DNA from: Peptococcaceae bacterium UBA5752 | Lineage (GTDB): Bacteria > Bacillota > Dehalobacteriia > UBA4068 | Reading direction: 5' to 3' | Assembly: GCA_002419055.1 (NCBI GenBank) | Contig: DIFI01000017.1 | Coordinates: forward strand, 62,001-126,000 | Length of the DNA stretch: 64,000 bases | Part shown: positions 51,001 to 60,439 of the stretch, piece after piece | How the letters are laid out: every line of letters begins with the position of its first letter | Position numbering within the stretch: position 1 is the stretch's first letter | Position numbers and translations under genes: made by a program | Notes under the pieces: model-generated | Database searches by the model: none | Told to the model about the DNA's origin: nothing | What the model saw: only the letters and a program-made list of their open reading frames with translations

Positions 51001-52476
51001 ATACCAGATTTCCGAACTGCTCCAAGCAGCTGAATCTCCGTTCCAGACAGTATACTGACCGCTGTAAACGTAGATATCTCCCGCTAATTCAATCGGTTCA
51101 GTAATAGGTCCTATGCTGCTGCTCATACTAGCAAGTCCTGTGTTGCCCATCGTGTCTTCCGCAGTGACTTCAAATATAACTGATTTGCCAAGATCATCTT
51201 GCTGCAGCGTATAGGTCTGCTCGGTTGCTCCGGTAATCACTGTATAGCCGGCGATCTCCGTCATACCCGCATTGCCTGATTCAGCGTTAAAAGACCATGA
51301 ATTAGCCTTTGAGTCAATAACGGTATATGTTCCTGCCGGTAACTCGATATCAGGATATACACACCAGTAGCCGTCCGACACAGCATCCCATGGGCCATAG
51401 ACGGCACCTCCGGACTCCTGAAGGGAGATTGTTCCCGGAGTATCCGACGAACCGTAATGATAGTTACTGATCTTAGTTATAACTGAAGAACCGGTTACGG
51501 TAAATGTAGTTGGATTGGGCGGACCCGCACTGTCATTGGTTACTCCGGCAATATTGTTGGTCGTATAGATAAGGAACGGTTGCCCCAAAAGAGATGGTGT
51601 GCCGGATACTCTTAACCACCGAAAAGCGGTGTCTCCTTCAGGATAGGTGCCGGCGACAAAATCGTATGACCCTGTCAGTGTTGCGCCAACGATTGATCGA
51701 CCTTCTATGCTCGCGTTACTTGAAGAAGGCAATACCGCCTCCTTGACCCAAACAGTGCTTTGAGGATTTGCGCTGTCTCCTGCGACTTTATAGGTCAGGT
51801 AGCCAGGCTTGGTTGTAGGAGTAATGCTCTGATCGGGACCGGTGAAGATGGATTCATTAATCTTGATATAATTCGTCGCATCGATACCACCGTCTATAGT
51901 GATTAAGCCTCCGTAAATACTACTCTCAGCGTAAGCGCCTATACTGCCTGATCCGGTGGCTGATATATCTCCGGCAACAGTCACAACTCCGCCATTGTAC
52001 GCATACACACCATAAGAGTTCGTACCGGTGACACTGATGGTTGCTGTCACATTAACGGTAATGCTGCTGCCGTTGCCGTAAGCATAAAGTCCGACCAGAC
52101 TGTTCCCGCCGGATGCAGATGCGTTAAAAGCACCAGATGATTCAGAGATTCCATTGTCTACAATAGAAATGTCAAAACCATCAGCAGAATAAACACAAGT
52201 CGCGTTGTTTGGGTTGACTGTGAGGGTATAGTCATTTACATCCACAGTAAATGATTTGCCGCTCACATTAATCATTGAGCTGTGAGTGATATCAGTCAAT
52301 AACCGGATAGTTGCTCCATTAGGTACTGCTTCAATTGCGGATTGAAGGGTTGCATATGTTGAACCACCTACAATCTCACATACGGCACTTGTCGCGCTCG
52401 CCGTCATAGGTATTGCTAAAAACAAAGACAATACCATAGCAATGATTAGTATACAGTATAGGGTCTTTTTACGCAT
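48040..52476 (-). CDS. Large S-layer-homology surface protein (first copy)
   Basis: The 1478-residue protein has a signal peptide (MRKKTLYCILIIAMVLSLFL, cleavage near AMAS-type ASATSA). The middle is rich in Thr, Ser, Gly and Asp with many VTVAG/ISATG-type beta repeats, for example GDITAAYEICIYGGSVTAAG and YIYGGKISAAIL, as in a beta-helix or repeat passenger domain. Next comes a beta-repeat region (ITATAETGGTITPTGATTAV, FTITPNEGYIISDVLIDG) and three C-terminal SLH modules (FTDVDTSLWYHEGIDYVLLA, FSDVSAGTWYTDAVIWAAEN, FTDLETISNWALTSVKWAVA) that bind secondary wall polymer. AGGAGG precedes the ATG. Confidence 0.9.
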   Translation of the reverse strand: MRKKTLYCILIIAMVLSLFLAIPMTASATSAVCEIVGGSTYATLQSAIEAVPNGATIRLLTDITHSSMINVSGKSFTVDVNDYTLTVNPNNATCVYSADGFDISIVDNGISESSGAFNASASGGNSLVGLYAYGNGSSITVNVTATISVTGTNSYGVYAYNGGVVTVAGDISATGSGSIGAYAESSIYGGLITIDGGIDATNYIKINESIFTGPDQSITPTTKPGYLTYKVAGDSANPQSTVWVKEAVLPSSSNASIEGRSIVGATLTGSYDFVAGTYPEGDTAFRWLRVSGTPSLLGQPFLIYTTNNIAGVTNDSAGPPNPTTFTVTGSSVITKISNYHYGSSDTPGTISLQESGGAVYGPWDAVSDGYWCVYPDIELPAGTYTVIDSKANSWSFNAESGNAGMTEIAGYTVITGATEQTYTLQQDDLGKSVIFEVTAEDTMGNTGLASMSSSIGPITEPIELAGDIYVYSGQYTVWNGDSAAWSSSEIWYPLDEAHPISSNGIAINHNLYVIDSTDLYFDNLDLGTGGLYTHADNDGDTVNIEGGTLKAAEIEVCYELWIDTSASVFVAENVTADYEVDSFGCILDIGGNIQAPYVYFDSDDGPLYVTVAGSIYAYEYDQEGGSVTVNGNIDVGFFPTDYYPTEEDWEDDYEIYIETDYADYNFTELNVGGDMTSESLFIWSDDDYYYNEESSDIPIVVNVAGDIEAESLIAIYYGVVNVGGSIRTTDSMQERTIYIYGGKVVAENIDSATAIFIGDSEDYYGINNEIVVDVTGDITAAYEICIYGGSVTAAGTIETTNPISMNPDTIYIYGGKISAAILSSATGIVIGSYMDNYRTNDEILIIVDGGIAAETYIDIYGGTIFAESVSCSDDFFIHDSATLFNAINDEEGTEPYNENNYQLYRTILSGLIPGGLAEITVEYFNYDYTKTFTATADENGQVFVWLVGNSHLGGTAVYLTTEDPVLLAESMYDDPNQIVGGLSFFRYGEFETAAISIDISNLVFGDDWSDAPFDPASWVFTEVYGDPLTFGDEIEGFSTDSLDYQINYYRNGELYPVDVIDMFIAGDYVMTVSTVQDITVGEDTITYLAAGSGRFTVSPAVITVEADDKTATVGGAVPEFTLSISDNTNSDVFEQQFQEDADGLLYASCYGTTDSAGSYPIYVLSEYNHDFYSEYSDYLTAMFDENLFVRDSIQFDFTNGLFTVSKSTPPSGGGSSTPVTYTITATAETGGTITPTGATTAVQYSNKTFTITPNEGYIISDVLIDGVSVGAVTQYTFSSITANHTIAAKFEHDCPSKAFTDVDTSLWYHEGIDYVLLAGLFNGTSATTFEPNADMTRAMLVTVLWRLDGEPNTAAANHFSDVSAGTWYTDAVIWAAENNIVEGYDADTFGPNDPITREQMAAILYRYASYKGYDVSASDSLETFTDLETISNWALTSVKWAVAEGLITGVSETTLDPAGNASRAQVATILMRFVNCME

Positions 52477-52513
52477 TAATTTACCTCCTAATTTCTTTTA
52501 CTCATTTTCTATA

Positions 52514-55500
52514 TTAAATACCCCCAACAAAACGCATAAGTATTGTCGCCACCTGAGCGCGGCTGGCATTACCGACAGGGTCAAGAGTTGTTTCACTCAT
52601 GCCGGTAATCAATCCCTCTGCTACAGCCCATTTAACGGATGTAAGAGCCCAATTAGAAACTGATTTTAAATCGGTGAAAGTCTCCAGACTATCCGATGCT
52701 GAAACATCATAACCCTTATAGCTTGCATAGCGGTAAAGAATAGCCGCAAGCTGTTCACGGGTGATAGGATCGTTGGGACCGAATGTATCTGCATCGTAGC
52801 CCTTGACGATATCATTCTCAGCCGCCCAAATAACAGCATCGGTATACCAAGTCCCCGCTGAAACATCCGAGAACAAATTGGTAGCTGCAGTGTTAGGTTC
52901 GCCGTCAAGTCTCCACAGTACCGTTACAAGCATTGCTCTCGTCATATCAGCGTTTGGTTCAAAGGTCGTTGCAGAAGTCCCGTTAAACAGTCCGGCCAGC
53001 AGCACATAGTCAATTCCTTCGTGATACCACAAGCTGGTGTCAACATCCGTATATGCTTTGCTGGGGCAGTCGTGTTCAAATTTCGCCTCTATTGTGTGAT
53101 TAGATGTAATTGAGGAAAACGTATATTGCTTAACTGCTCCAATACTTTCACCATCTATCAGCACGTCGGATATAATATATCCTTCGTTGGGCGTTATGGT
53201 AAAGTTTTTGCTGCTGAATTCCACTGCTGTTGTTGTGCCTGAAGGAGTAATCGTTCCACCTTCGTTGCTTGTTGATATAATAGAGTAATAGGAGCTGCCC
53301 CCGCCACCCCCAATCGCCGCAGATGTGGTAACGCTTTTCGTTTGATATGCCGATTTGTTGCCCGCCTCATCTTTGACAATAATATTGAAGTAATAGGTGG
53401 TAGAGGCGGTAAGACTGCCAACCGTGTACATATCCATGGATGCAAATCCGGTAACGGGCGTTCCGTTGGCTTCGATAGCGGCTACCGTATTTATATTGTT
53501 AGAAGAAGACCTGTACAGCCGATACAGCAGATCCTGTACATCTGTTACGTTGTCGGATGCCTCCTCCCAAGCGAGGGTAACGCCGCTTGGAGTAACATTT
53601 GAAGTGCTGATCTCACTATCAGACACCGTGGGAGCCGTCAGGTCGCCGGCCGGCTCGTTGCTCGGGATGGGATATCCGTCATTCAGGCCTGAGACGATCT
53701 CCCATTCGGAATAGCCAGTGACGCCGGGCAGACCAGCATTTAGCGTATCAACAAAACTTGATGATTTCATATCGGCTGAGTACATTGACTGGCATCCGGC
53801 CGTGATTTCAGTTATCGAAGGGGTGGAGAAACCATCCGATGTAACGGTTATTGCGGCATCGGCGTTCCGATAGCAGTTGGAAAACGCAGTCGACAAATAG
53901 TTATCGGCACAAATAGCGCCCACATAGCCCCATCCGCTGCCGGAGATATCACCGGTTGCATAGCAGTTTTCGATATTGGGATTGCTGTCATAAGACATGT
54001 TATATCCCACCAAACCGCCGGCATACGGATTGGTTCCACCCTGGATATTGCCGGTAGCGCCGCAGTTGCCGATATATCCGTTGTTGAACCCAACAAGCCC
54101 GCCGGAGTATCCTCCGCCCTGCAGTGAAAGATCAACATCGGCCCAGCTGTTTGTAATGGTCGTGGTGTAATTTCCCGCCACAAGACCGCCAGCGGTTCCG
54201 TTGAAGGCAAGATAGATAGAACCGGAGGCATAGCAGTGGTCTACTGTACCGTAAAGAGCGGAGGCAAGCCCACCTGCACCGACGCTGTAACAATTGCTGT
54301 AAATGGAAAATGAGGTAACGCCCAGATCCCGGATGACGGCCGCGGTATTCACGTAGCCAAACAGTCCCAGCCTATATAAGCTGGTATCCGGTGTTTCGGC
54401 GGAACCTATGCACATGTTGGACACTGTTTTGCCGTTTCCGTCAAATGTGCCGTTAAACACGGAAGCATCTCTGATAAGGTCGTCTGCCCCAATAGGCAGC
54501 CAGCCTTTTTCGGAATCATACCAGAATGCACCTGAAAGCAGTGCCGGATCAAGGTCGATGTCTTCTGTCATGATAAAGTGGTCGTTGGGGAAATATCTGA
54601 CGTTATGAAGATGATAAGGGGCTGCCACCTGATACGGGTCCAAAACCGTGCCCGAACCTCCGGCAAACAGCGCCGGTTCCTCGGCAAGCTCGATTTTCAC
54701 CGGCTCACTAACTATACCGGTCAGATCCTTAACAGTGATGTAGATATCCCATGCGCCTGAGGTAACAGGAATGGTATAGCTGTTTGCACCTGCATAGCAT
54801 AGCGCTCCGCTGCCTTCGGTGTCCATATCAGGGATTGCCCCTCCGGGGGAAACAATCGCATAATAATACTGTCCCAAATCGCTGCTTTCAAAGCTGATCT
54901 CAGCTTCCGCAGCCAGATTGTGTGTTCCGTTGGCAGAAGTTATGACGGGCGGCACGTCATCCATTCCTATACCGACGCCGTCCAAAACAGGCATACCGTT
55001 ATTGACGCCGTCAACGATCTTCCATTCCCGCCAAGTGTCATCTCTGCCCACTGCGCTTTCACTGTTTAACAAAGCCGCAAAGTCGGCAGACTGCATCTGT
55101 GCAGTAGTTTTTCCCGTCCCGGCGCCTCCAAAATCGTTCAGGTCCGAATTCCAGAAGCCGTCAGTCACAGTGCCTTCAAAAAGATAGTCCAAAAACCCCT
55201 GGCCGTAGGTCGCCTGCCCCGCAGCATAACTGTTTTGGAGACTGCCGCAACTTTCACCAACAAGACCTCCGGAATAGTTATAAGAGCCATTAAAGCCTAC
55301 GCTAACGGCACCGGTGGCATAGCTGTTCCTAACCCAGTCGTTATAATAATGGAAACCCACAAGGCCTCCGGCACACCAATATCCGTAAACGTCGCCTGTG
55401 GCATAACAATTTAAAACCGTTCCTTCATTGTATCCCACCAGTCCGCCCCCCATAGAGGCGGCGGAGACTGCACCCGTGGCATAACAATCCACAATTTCGT

Positions 55501-56926
55501 CAGTGCTGTTTCCCACCAGTCCACCCAAGTATCCGATGCCGCTCACACTACCCGCAGCACTGCTGCCAATGATCGGGCAATATGCCTCCCCGACCAATCC
55601 TCCAACATCACCTGAATAATTACTTGATACTGATATGTCAACGTCGGCTGAACAGGCAATGATACCTTCTGAATTAGAATCGATCTTTCCGACCAGTCCG
55701 CCAACATAAGAGCCGCTGTAAGAAGATGAGCTCAATACACCCGAAACACTGCAATGATTAATTAAAGTACTATTGACTTCGCCTGCCAAAACACCTATCT
55801 CACCATAATAGTCCGGTAATGAACTATAGATTGCGGCGTTTTCTATTATAACATTATGAATTTCTGCACTAGCCAGATAACCGAACAGACCGGCTTCCTC
55901 TAATTCAGACGGTAAGTCGGAACTTCCTATCGTCAGGTTGCTAATGACCCTGTTATCGCCGTCAAAGTAACCCATAAACTCTTCGCTAGCCGAAGCGCCA
56001 ATGGGATTCCAATAAAGACCGCCAATGTCGATATCGTCGTCCAATTTGAAATATTGATCGTTGTAATCCATGCCCCGCTCAACATTATAAGCTAGCTGGG
56101 CTAGCTGCTGAGGCGTCGATATAAGATAGGGATCGTATTCTGATCCTTCGCCGCCGGCAAACGGATATTGACCGACCTCGCTAATCAAATCCCCCCAATA
56201 GGCAATCACCGGCTCGCTGTAAGCACGTACCGGGTCTCCCGTATTGCCCAGACTGTCCCTTGCGGTTACTTCGAAACATATGACGTCTTGATAGTCATTT
56301 TCGGATGTCGTATAGCTGATTTCTATATCTCCCGAGATTTCTGTAAAGCCGCCGCCGTAGACCCACGTGTGACCCTGTCCTGCGCTGGGGGTATTATAAG
56401 TCCAGGTGGTGGGTCTTGAGTCAATTACCGTATAGGTGCCGGCCGGCAGCACGATTTCCGGCTTCGCCAGCCAGTAATAAGTCGTGTAAGACTCGGCCCG
56501 AACGGCCTGCCACGGGCCGTAGACGGTTCCGTCCTGATCACGTAGTTCGATAGTTCCGGGCTCATTATCGTCCCAGACATGATAAGTTTTGATTCCGTTA
56601 ATATAGGTATCTTCACTGAGTGTGAAAACCGTATCCTCCGTCGGTCCACTGTAGAGATCGGCGGTATATGTATAATTGGTAAATAGCTCTGTAGAATCAT
56701 TGGATTTCAGCCAACGGAAGGTGGTACCGCTCTCAGGGTTTCCGGATTCAGAGTTATAAGTATAAACTCCGGTGAGCGTCTGGCCTGCTATTGCGTCTCC
56801 GTCAACTGAAACACCGGTTGCGTAAGGCGAGATGTCATCTACGGCACTTGCCGTCAAAGGTATTGCAGTAAACAAGGACAACATCATAACTAAGGTTAGT
56901 ATCCATGACAAAGATTTTTTATGCAT
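52514..56926 (-). CDS. Large S-layer-homology surface protein (second copy, with GLUG repeats)
   Basis: With the start at 56926 (AAGGAG nine bases upstream) the protein has 1470 residues. It has a signal peptide (SLSWILTLVMMLSLFTAIPL), a middle region of GLUG repeats (GGLVGYNEGTVLNCYATGDV, VRNSYATGAVSVGFNG), a fibronectin-like segment (GVTLAWEEASDNVTD) and a C-terminal beta repeat plus three SLH modules nearly identical to those of the first copy. GLUG repeats occur in adhesins and proteases, so binding to other cells or surfaces is likely. It lies 38 bases upstream of the first SLH gene on the same strand, and a terminator is not visible between them. Confidence 0.88.
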   Translation of the reverse strand: MHKKSLSWILTLVMMLSLFTAIPLTASAVDDISPYATGVSVDGDAIAGQTLTGVYTYNSESGNPESGTTFRWLKSNDSTELFTNYTYTADLYSGPTEDTVFTLSEDTYINGIKTYHVWDDNEPGTIELRDQDGTVYGPWQAVRAESYTTYYWLAKPEIVLPAGTYTVIDSRPTTWTYNTPSAGQGHTWVYGGGFTEISGDIEISYTTSENDYQDVICFEVTARDSLGNTGDPVRAYSEPVIAYWGDLISEVGQYPFAGGEGSEYDPYLISTPQQLAQLAYNVERGMDYNDQYFKLDDDIDIGGLYWNPIGASASEEFMGYFDGDNRVISNLTIGSSDLPSELEEAGLFGYLASAEIHNVIIENAAIYSSLPDYYGEIGVLAGEVNSTLINHCSVSGVLSSSSYSGSYVGGLVGKIDSNSEGIIACSADVDISVSSNYSGDVGGLVGEAYCPIIGSSAAGSVSGIGYLGGLVGNSTDEIVDCYATGAVSAASMGGGLVGYNEGTVLNCYATGDVYGYWCAGGLVGFHYYNDWVRNSYATGAVSVGFNGSYNYSGGLVGESCGSLQNSYAAGQATYGQGFLDYLFEGTVTDGFWNSDLNDFGGAGTGKTTAQMQSADFAALLNSESAVGRDDTWREWKIVDGVNNGMPVLDGVGIGMDDVPPVITSANGTHNLAAEAEISFESSDLGQYYYAIVSPGGAIPDMDTEGSGALCYAGANSYTIPVTSGAWDIYITVKDLTGIVSEPVKIELAEEPALFAGGSGTVLDPYQVAAPYHLHNVRYFPNDHFIMTEDIDLDPALLSGAFWYDSEKGWLPIGADDLIRDASVFNGTFDGNGKTVSNMCIGSAETPDTSLYRLGLFGYVNTAAVIRDLGVTSFSIYSNCYSVGAGGLASALYGTVDHCYASGSIYLAFNGTAGGLVAGNYTTTITNSWADVDLSLQGGGYSGGLVGFNNGYIGNCGATGNIQGGTNPYAGGLVGYNMSYDSNPNIENCYATGDISGSGWGYVGAICADNYLSTAFSNCYRNADAAITVTSDGFSTPSITEITAGCQSMYSADMKSSSFVDTLNAGLPGVTGYSEWEIVSGLNDGYPIPSNEPAGDLTAPTVSDSEISTSNVTPSGVTLAWEEASDNVTDVQDLLYRLYRSSSNNINTVAAIEANGTPVTGFASMDMYTVGSLTASTTYYFNIIVKDEAGNKSAYQTKSVTTSAAIGGGGGSSYYSIISTSNEGGTITPSGTTTAVEFSSKNFTITPNEGYIISDVLIDGESIGAVKQYTFSSITSNHTIEAKFEHDCPSKAYTDVDTSLWYHEGIDYVLLAGLFNGTSATTFEPNADMTRAMLVTVLWRLDGEPNTAATNLFSDVSAGTWYTDAVIWAAENDIVKGYDADTFGPNDPITREQLAAILYRYASYKGYDVSASDSLETFTDLKSVSNWALTSVKWAVAEGLITGMSETTLDPVGNASRAQVATILMRFVGGI

Positions 56927-57236
56927 TTTGATTTTCTCCTTCATATTCGCTTTCACAAATGATTTTTATATGCAAATTTTCTTTTAAAGTACTGAGTATT
57001 TCTTCAAAGTTAGAGTTGTCACACAAAATTCCCTGGAAAATTTTATCCGATGTTTGAACTTCAATTTCCGAATGCTTCTTTTTTATAATTGTTACGTTCA
57101 AAATATCCTTATCCAGAATGGTAATCACATCATCCCCAGCTTCAGCCGACGATAACACCAACTTATTTTTGCTGATCAGTAAGTCATATAGCTTTGTCGC
57201 ATAAAATCCTGTTTTAAGCCGTATTTCAAAGCTCAA
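56919..57236 (-). CDS. 105-residue unknown protein before the SLH genes
   Basis: It starts with TTG (GAGGTGATGGACT upstream) and ends inside the start of the second SLH gene. The protein is soluble, with an alpha/beta character: IRLKTGFYATKLYDLLISK and ILDKDILNVTIIKKKHSEI. No family is recognised. A position at the head of the SLH operon suggests that it helps with expression or export of these proteins, or that it is a sensor of the surface layer. Confidence 0.55.
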   Translation of the reverse strand: MSFEIRLKTGFYATKLYDLLISKNKLVLSSAEAGDDVITILDKDILNVTIIKKKHSEIEVQTSDKIFQGILCDNSNFEEILSTLKENLHIKIICESEYEGENQNA

Positions 57237-57346
57237 AGTCCATCACCTCGCTTTAAAATAAATTTTACCATTTCTTCGGCCCATATAAAATCAGCCATTT
57301 GATATTGTCATTGTCAAATTGTCTGACACGGTTCCTGTCACAAGTA

Positions 57347-57376
57347 TTGATTAAACGGTAATGCATCTGTTATAAT
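57347..57376 (+). promoter_or_regulatory. Promoter of the 510-residue HTH gene
   Basis: TTGATT (57347-57352) and TATAAT (57371-57376) are 18 bases apart and 20 bases before the GTG start. Just upstream, 57305-57323 holds three TTGTC repeats (TTGTCA TTGTCA AATTGTC) that could bind a regulator acting on both directions. Confidence 0.65.
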
Positions 57377-57395
57377 TATAAACGAGGTGAGTGCC

Positions 57396-58928
57396 GTGCA
57401 ATTCTCTGAAAAACTTGATTTCTTGATGAACATTACAAAAACCACCAACAGCGCCCTGTCGCTGAATATAAAGCTTGACGCGTCACATATCAGCCGTCTG
57501 CGCAGAGGACAAAGACGTGCTTTAAAAGACGAAGCTTGCATTAAAGCGATGGCCTCATTTTTTTCCAGACATTGTGAAGCAGATTATCAGCGAAAAGCCG
57601 TATCCGATGCATTGAATATCGGTCAATTTTCTTTTGATGCAGACAAAGTTTCTGACTTGATTGTTGATTGGCTTCGTGATGAGAAAACAAACGAGTTAAA
57701 AACCGTTGGGAATTTTCTCACCGGTTTTTCAAGTGCTGCTCAAAGGGTAATACCGGCTATAGATATCCCGGAGAAGACACTTAATAAAACTAACACGAAA
57801 GGGATATCTGTCTTTTATGGCGTAGATGGTAAGCGGCAGGCTGTCATCTGTTTTCTTTCCGCAGTGCTTGCGCGAAAAAAGCCTCAGACTTTACTCTTGT
57901 TTAGCGACGAGACCACTGACTGGATGACGGAAGACCGAGAATTTACAATGAAATGGGCTTCATTAATGTCTCAGGTACTTAAGAAAGGTCATAAAATTAA
58001 GATCATACATACAATCAGCCGAGATTTGGACGAGATGCTAAATGCAATCAGTCAATGGATGCCATTATATATGACCGGTGCGATTGAACCTTACTTTTAT
58101 CCAAAAAAACGGGACGGGATATTCAAACAAACTTTATTTATCGCTCCGGAAACTGTCGCGGTCGTATCAAGTTCAGTTGGCTATATGTTAAATCAAGCTG
58201 CCAATCTGCTATTTAAAGACACAAGTGCGATTAAAGCATTTGAAGAAGAGTTTTATCAGTATCTGAAATTATGTAAACCATTGATGCATATATTTACGTC
58301 CAAGGATCAAAAAGAGTATTATGATACTCTTCTTGAATTTGAAAAAGAAGAGAGCCACTCCATTATTAAAACAGAGTCGCTTTCATTATTGACCATGCCC
58401 AAAGCCGTAGCGTCTAGTATTGTTTCACGATTAGAGGAAAATGCTTTAGATTTAATTGATTGTCATAAAAGCCGAATTGTTTTATTTGAAAACACCTTGA
58501 GAATAAACCACGTTTCTGAAATCATACAGCTTCCGGACGTAAATACAGTAATAGCTTCTAAAGTTAAAGTCGCGTTTTCTGATATGCTGAGTGGTAGCAC
58601 AGCCTATTACACTGCGGAAGAATATATACTTCATCTTGAACATCTTGTATTTCTGCTTAAAAACTATGATAAGTTTCATGTTTACTTGACTGTAAATATA
58701 GCAGAAGAACTATATATGGTATATGCCAAAGAGGATCTCGGCGTAATTGTTGCCAAAACATCCGCGCCGCCCGTAGTGCTTGCTATTAATGAAAATAATA
58801 TGACAGCTGCGTTTTGGGACTTTTTAAAGAGTATGATTTGTGAAAAGGACTTTCACGAGCCAAACAACGCTGAAACCATCAAAAAGCTGACTGAATACAT
58901 ACAGCTACTGAAACAAACAGCTAGATAA
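57396..58928 (+). CDS. HTH-containing protein of unknown family divergent from the SLH genes
   Basis: The 510-residue protein starts at GTG 57396 (GAGGTG seven bases upstream). The N-terminal 70 residues look like a divergent helix-turn-helix: SALSLNIKLDASHISRLRRG is XRE-like. The long remainder has alternating helix and strand with no recognised motif; segments include ISVFYGVDGKRQAVICFLSA and YFYPKKRDGIFKQTLFIAPE. It probably controls the SLH operon, from which it diverges with 160 bases between the 105-residue start and its own. It has no membrane segment. A terminator follows. Confidence 0.65.
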   Translation: MQFSEKLDFLMNITKTTNSALSLNIKLDASHISRLRRGQRRALKDEACIKAMASFFSRHCEADYQRKAVSDALNIGQFSFDADKVSDLIVDWLRDEKTNELKTVGNFLTGFSSAAQRVIPAIDIPEKTLNKTNTKGISVFYGVDGKRQAVICFLSAVLARKKPQTLLLFSDETTDWMTEDREFTMKWASLMSQVLKKGHKIKIIHTISRDLDEMLNAISQWMPLYMTGAIEPYFYPKKRDGIFKQTLFIAPETVAVVSSSVGYMLNQAANLLFKDTSAIKAFEEEFYQYLKLCKPLMHIFTSKDQKEYYDTLLEFEKEESHSIIKTESLSLLTMPKAVASSIVSRLEENALDLIDCHKSRIVLFENTLRINHVSEIIQLPDVNTVIASKVKVAFSDMLSGSTAYYTAEEYILHLEHLVFLLKNYDKFHVYLTVNIAEELYMVYAKEDLGVIVAKTSAPPVVLAINENNMTAAFWDFLKSMICEKDFHEPNNAETIKKLTEYIQLLKQTAR

Positions 58929-58931
58929 GGA

Positions 58932-58978
58932 AAAAAGCCCGCAAGATTCAGTGAATTGCCGTTCCTTGCGGGCTTTTT
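58932..58978 (+). terminator. Terminator of the 510-residue gene
   Basis: AAAAAAGCCCGCAAG / CTTGCGGGCTTTTT with an 18-base loop that has a smaller stem. Confidence 0.85.
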
Positions 58979-59015
58979 CTATTCTTATCCTATTTTTCAC
59001 TTCACCTACCGTCTT

Positions 59016-59107
59016 TGAGCATAACATTAAAAAAGGCTACGAATTTCCCGTAGCCTTTTTTAATACTTTATCAACCCAACTAAGGGGTTGGCTTTTTTAG
59101 TAAAACA
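59016..59107. repeat. Copy B of the 80-base repeat flanking the SLH region
   Basis: Carries the same hairpin as copy A (59029-59061, TACGAATTTCCCGTA core) plus a second stem CAACCC / GGGTTG (59072-59091) followed by a T-run. Copy A has lost the left half of this second stem. Copy B is the complete form and serves as a terminator between convergent genes. Confidence 0.85.
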
Positions 59108-59119
59108 TTTACTTTGCGA

Positions 59120-60280
59120 TTATTTATTTATCTCTTCCGGCACCCTTTTAGGTGGTTTAGGACCCAAATATTGAAACAATGTGGTTTTTATCATGCCATT
59201 ATAGAGTTTACGTCGCTTATCGGCTTTTCTGCCAAAAAGCTTTTCAAAATCAGGATGGCTGGTAATAATACTATAGGACCAGGTATCCAAACGGCCCATT
59301 GCCACACCCATCTCTTTATAAAGAAGTTCTACAGATTTTTTATCCTCCAAGCGTTCACCATAAGGTGGATTGGTAACAATAAAACCATATTTATCACTGC
59401 TTTGCAAATCCCTAATATCACGCTGCTGGAAGTGAATATGCTTTTCTACCCCAGCCAACTGCGCATTTTGCCTGGCGTTGTTTAGTGCATGAGGATCAAT
59501 ATCATAACCTTGCACTAAAAATTGCCTATCCCGTTTTTCTTGGGACTTAAATTCCTCTCTTGCGGTATCCCACTTGCCTTTGCCAATAAAACCCCATTGC
59601 TCGGCAGCAAAACTTCTATTAATGCCGGGAGCTATATTTAACCCCTTCAAGGCAGCTTCAATGACAATAGTACCACTTCCACACATGGGGTCAATCAAGA
59701 ATCTATCCCAATGCCACGGGGTCAGATCCACCATTGCCGCGGCTAGTGTTTCCTTAATAGGAGCTAGATTACTATTTTGGCGATAGCCTCTTTTATGCAA
59801 ATTATCACCGCTGGTATCAATATAAAGGTTGAATATATCCTTGTTTGCAAAAACATGTATAGGGTAGCGAACTCCTGTTTCCGCAAACCAATCTTGCTTA
59901 TATTTGATCTTTAACTTTTCCACGACTGCCTTTTTGACAATGGCTTGAATGTCAGGGGTGCTATATAACGTTGATTTCAACGAATGCGCCCTCGCCACGG
60001 GAAATTCGGCATCTACGGGTATAAAATCGCCCCAGGCAAAGGCCTTGGTTTTTTCATAAAGCTGCTCAAAAGTTACTGCTTCGAATTCGCCCACTTTCAG
60101 CAGAACACGCTCCGCAGTACGCAAACCTATATTTGACCTGGCAATAGCCAGCTCATCACCATAAAAATCAACCCTGCCATCTATGGTTTTGGCTATTTCG
60201 TAGCCCAAGTTTGTAATTTCCCTATTGACGATGGCTTCCAAACCAAAATTACAGGGTGTTGTTAAAAGCAATTTTGTCAT
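59120..60280 (-). CDS. RlmL/YpsC-like class I rRNA methyltransferase (THUMP domain)
   Basis: The 386-residue protein has an N-terminal THUMP domain (LLLTTPCNFGLEAIVNREI and ARSNIGLRTAERVLLKVGEF), and a methyltransferase core with SAM loop FLIDPMCGSGTIVIEAAL and N6-type motif VTNPPYGERL. Members modify 23S rRNA guanosine or adenosine. The C-terminal GPKPPKRVPEEINK is short and basic. AAGGAGAAAATATG precedes the start. It stands alone. Confidence 0.9.
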   Translation of the reverse strand: MTKLLLTTPCNFGLEAIVNREITNLGYEIAKTIDGRVDFYGDELAIARSNIGLRTAERVLLKVGEFEAVTFEQLYEKTKAFAWGDFIPVDAEFPVARAHSLKSTLYSTPDIQAIVKKAVVEKLKIKYKQDWFAETGVRYPIHVFANKDIFNLYIDTSGDNLHKRGYRQNSNLAPIKETLAAAMVDLTPWHWDRFLIDPMCGSGTIVIEAALKGLNIAPGINRSFAAEQWGFIGKGKWDTAREEFKSQEKRDRQFLVQGYDIDPHALNNARQNAQLAGVEKHIHFQQRDIRDLQSSDKYGFIVTNPPYGERLEDKKSVELLYKEMGVAMGRLDTWSYSIITSHPDFEKLFGRKADKRRKLYNGMIKTTLFQYLGPKPPKRVPEEINK

Positions 60281-60439
60281 ATTTTCTCCTTTTAGGTATT
60301 TATAGGATGATCTAAATATAGGTTAATTATATCACGAGTAGGTACGGATTATAGATGTTTTATGAAAAATAATAGAAATTATTAAGGCGAACTCCCCTTA
60401 TAATTAGGGGGGGCTGTGCATATTTGAGCTGAGTTCTGT

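Noticed and set aside
60385..60415. CCCCTTATAATTAGGGG as a terminator of the lipoprotein gene
   Set aside because: There is a stem but no T-run on the relevant strand, so I only mention it under the gene.
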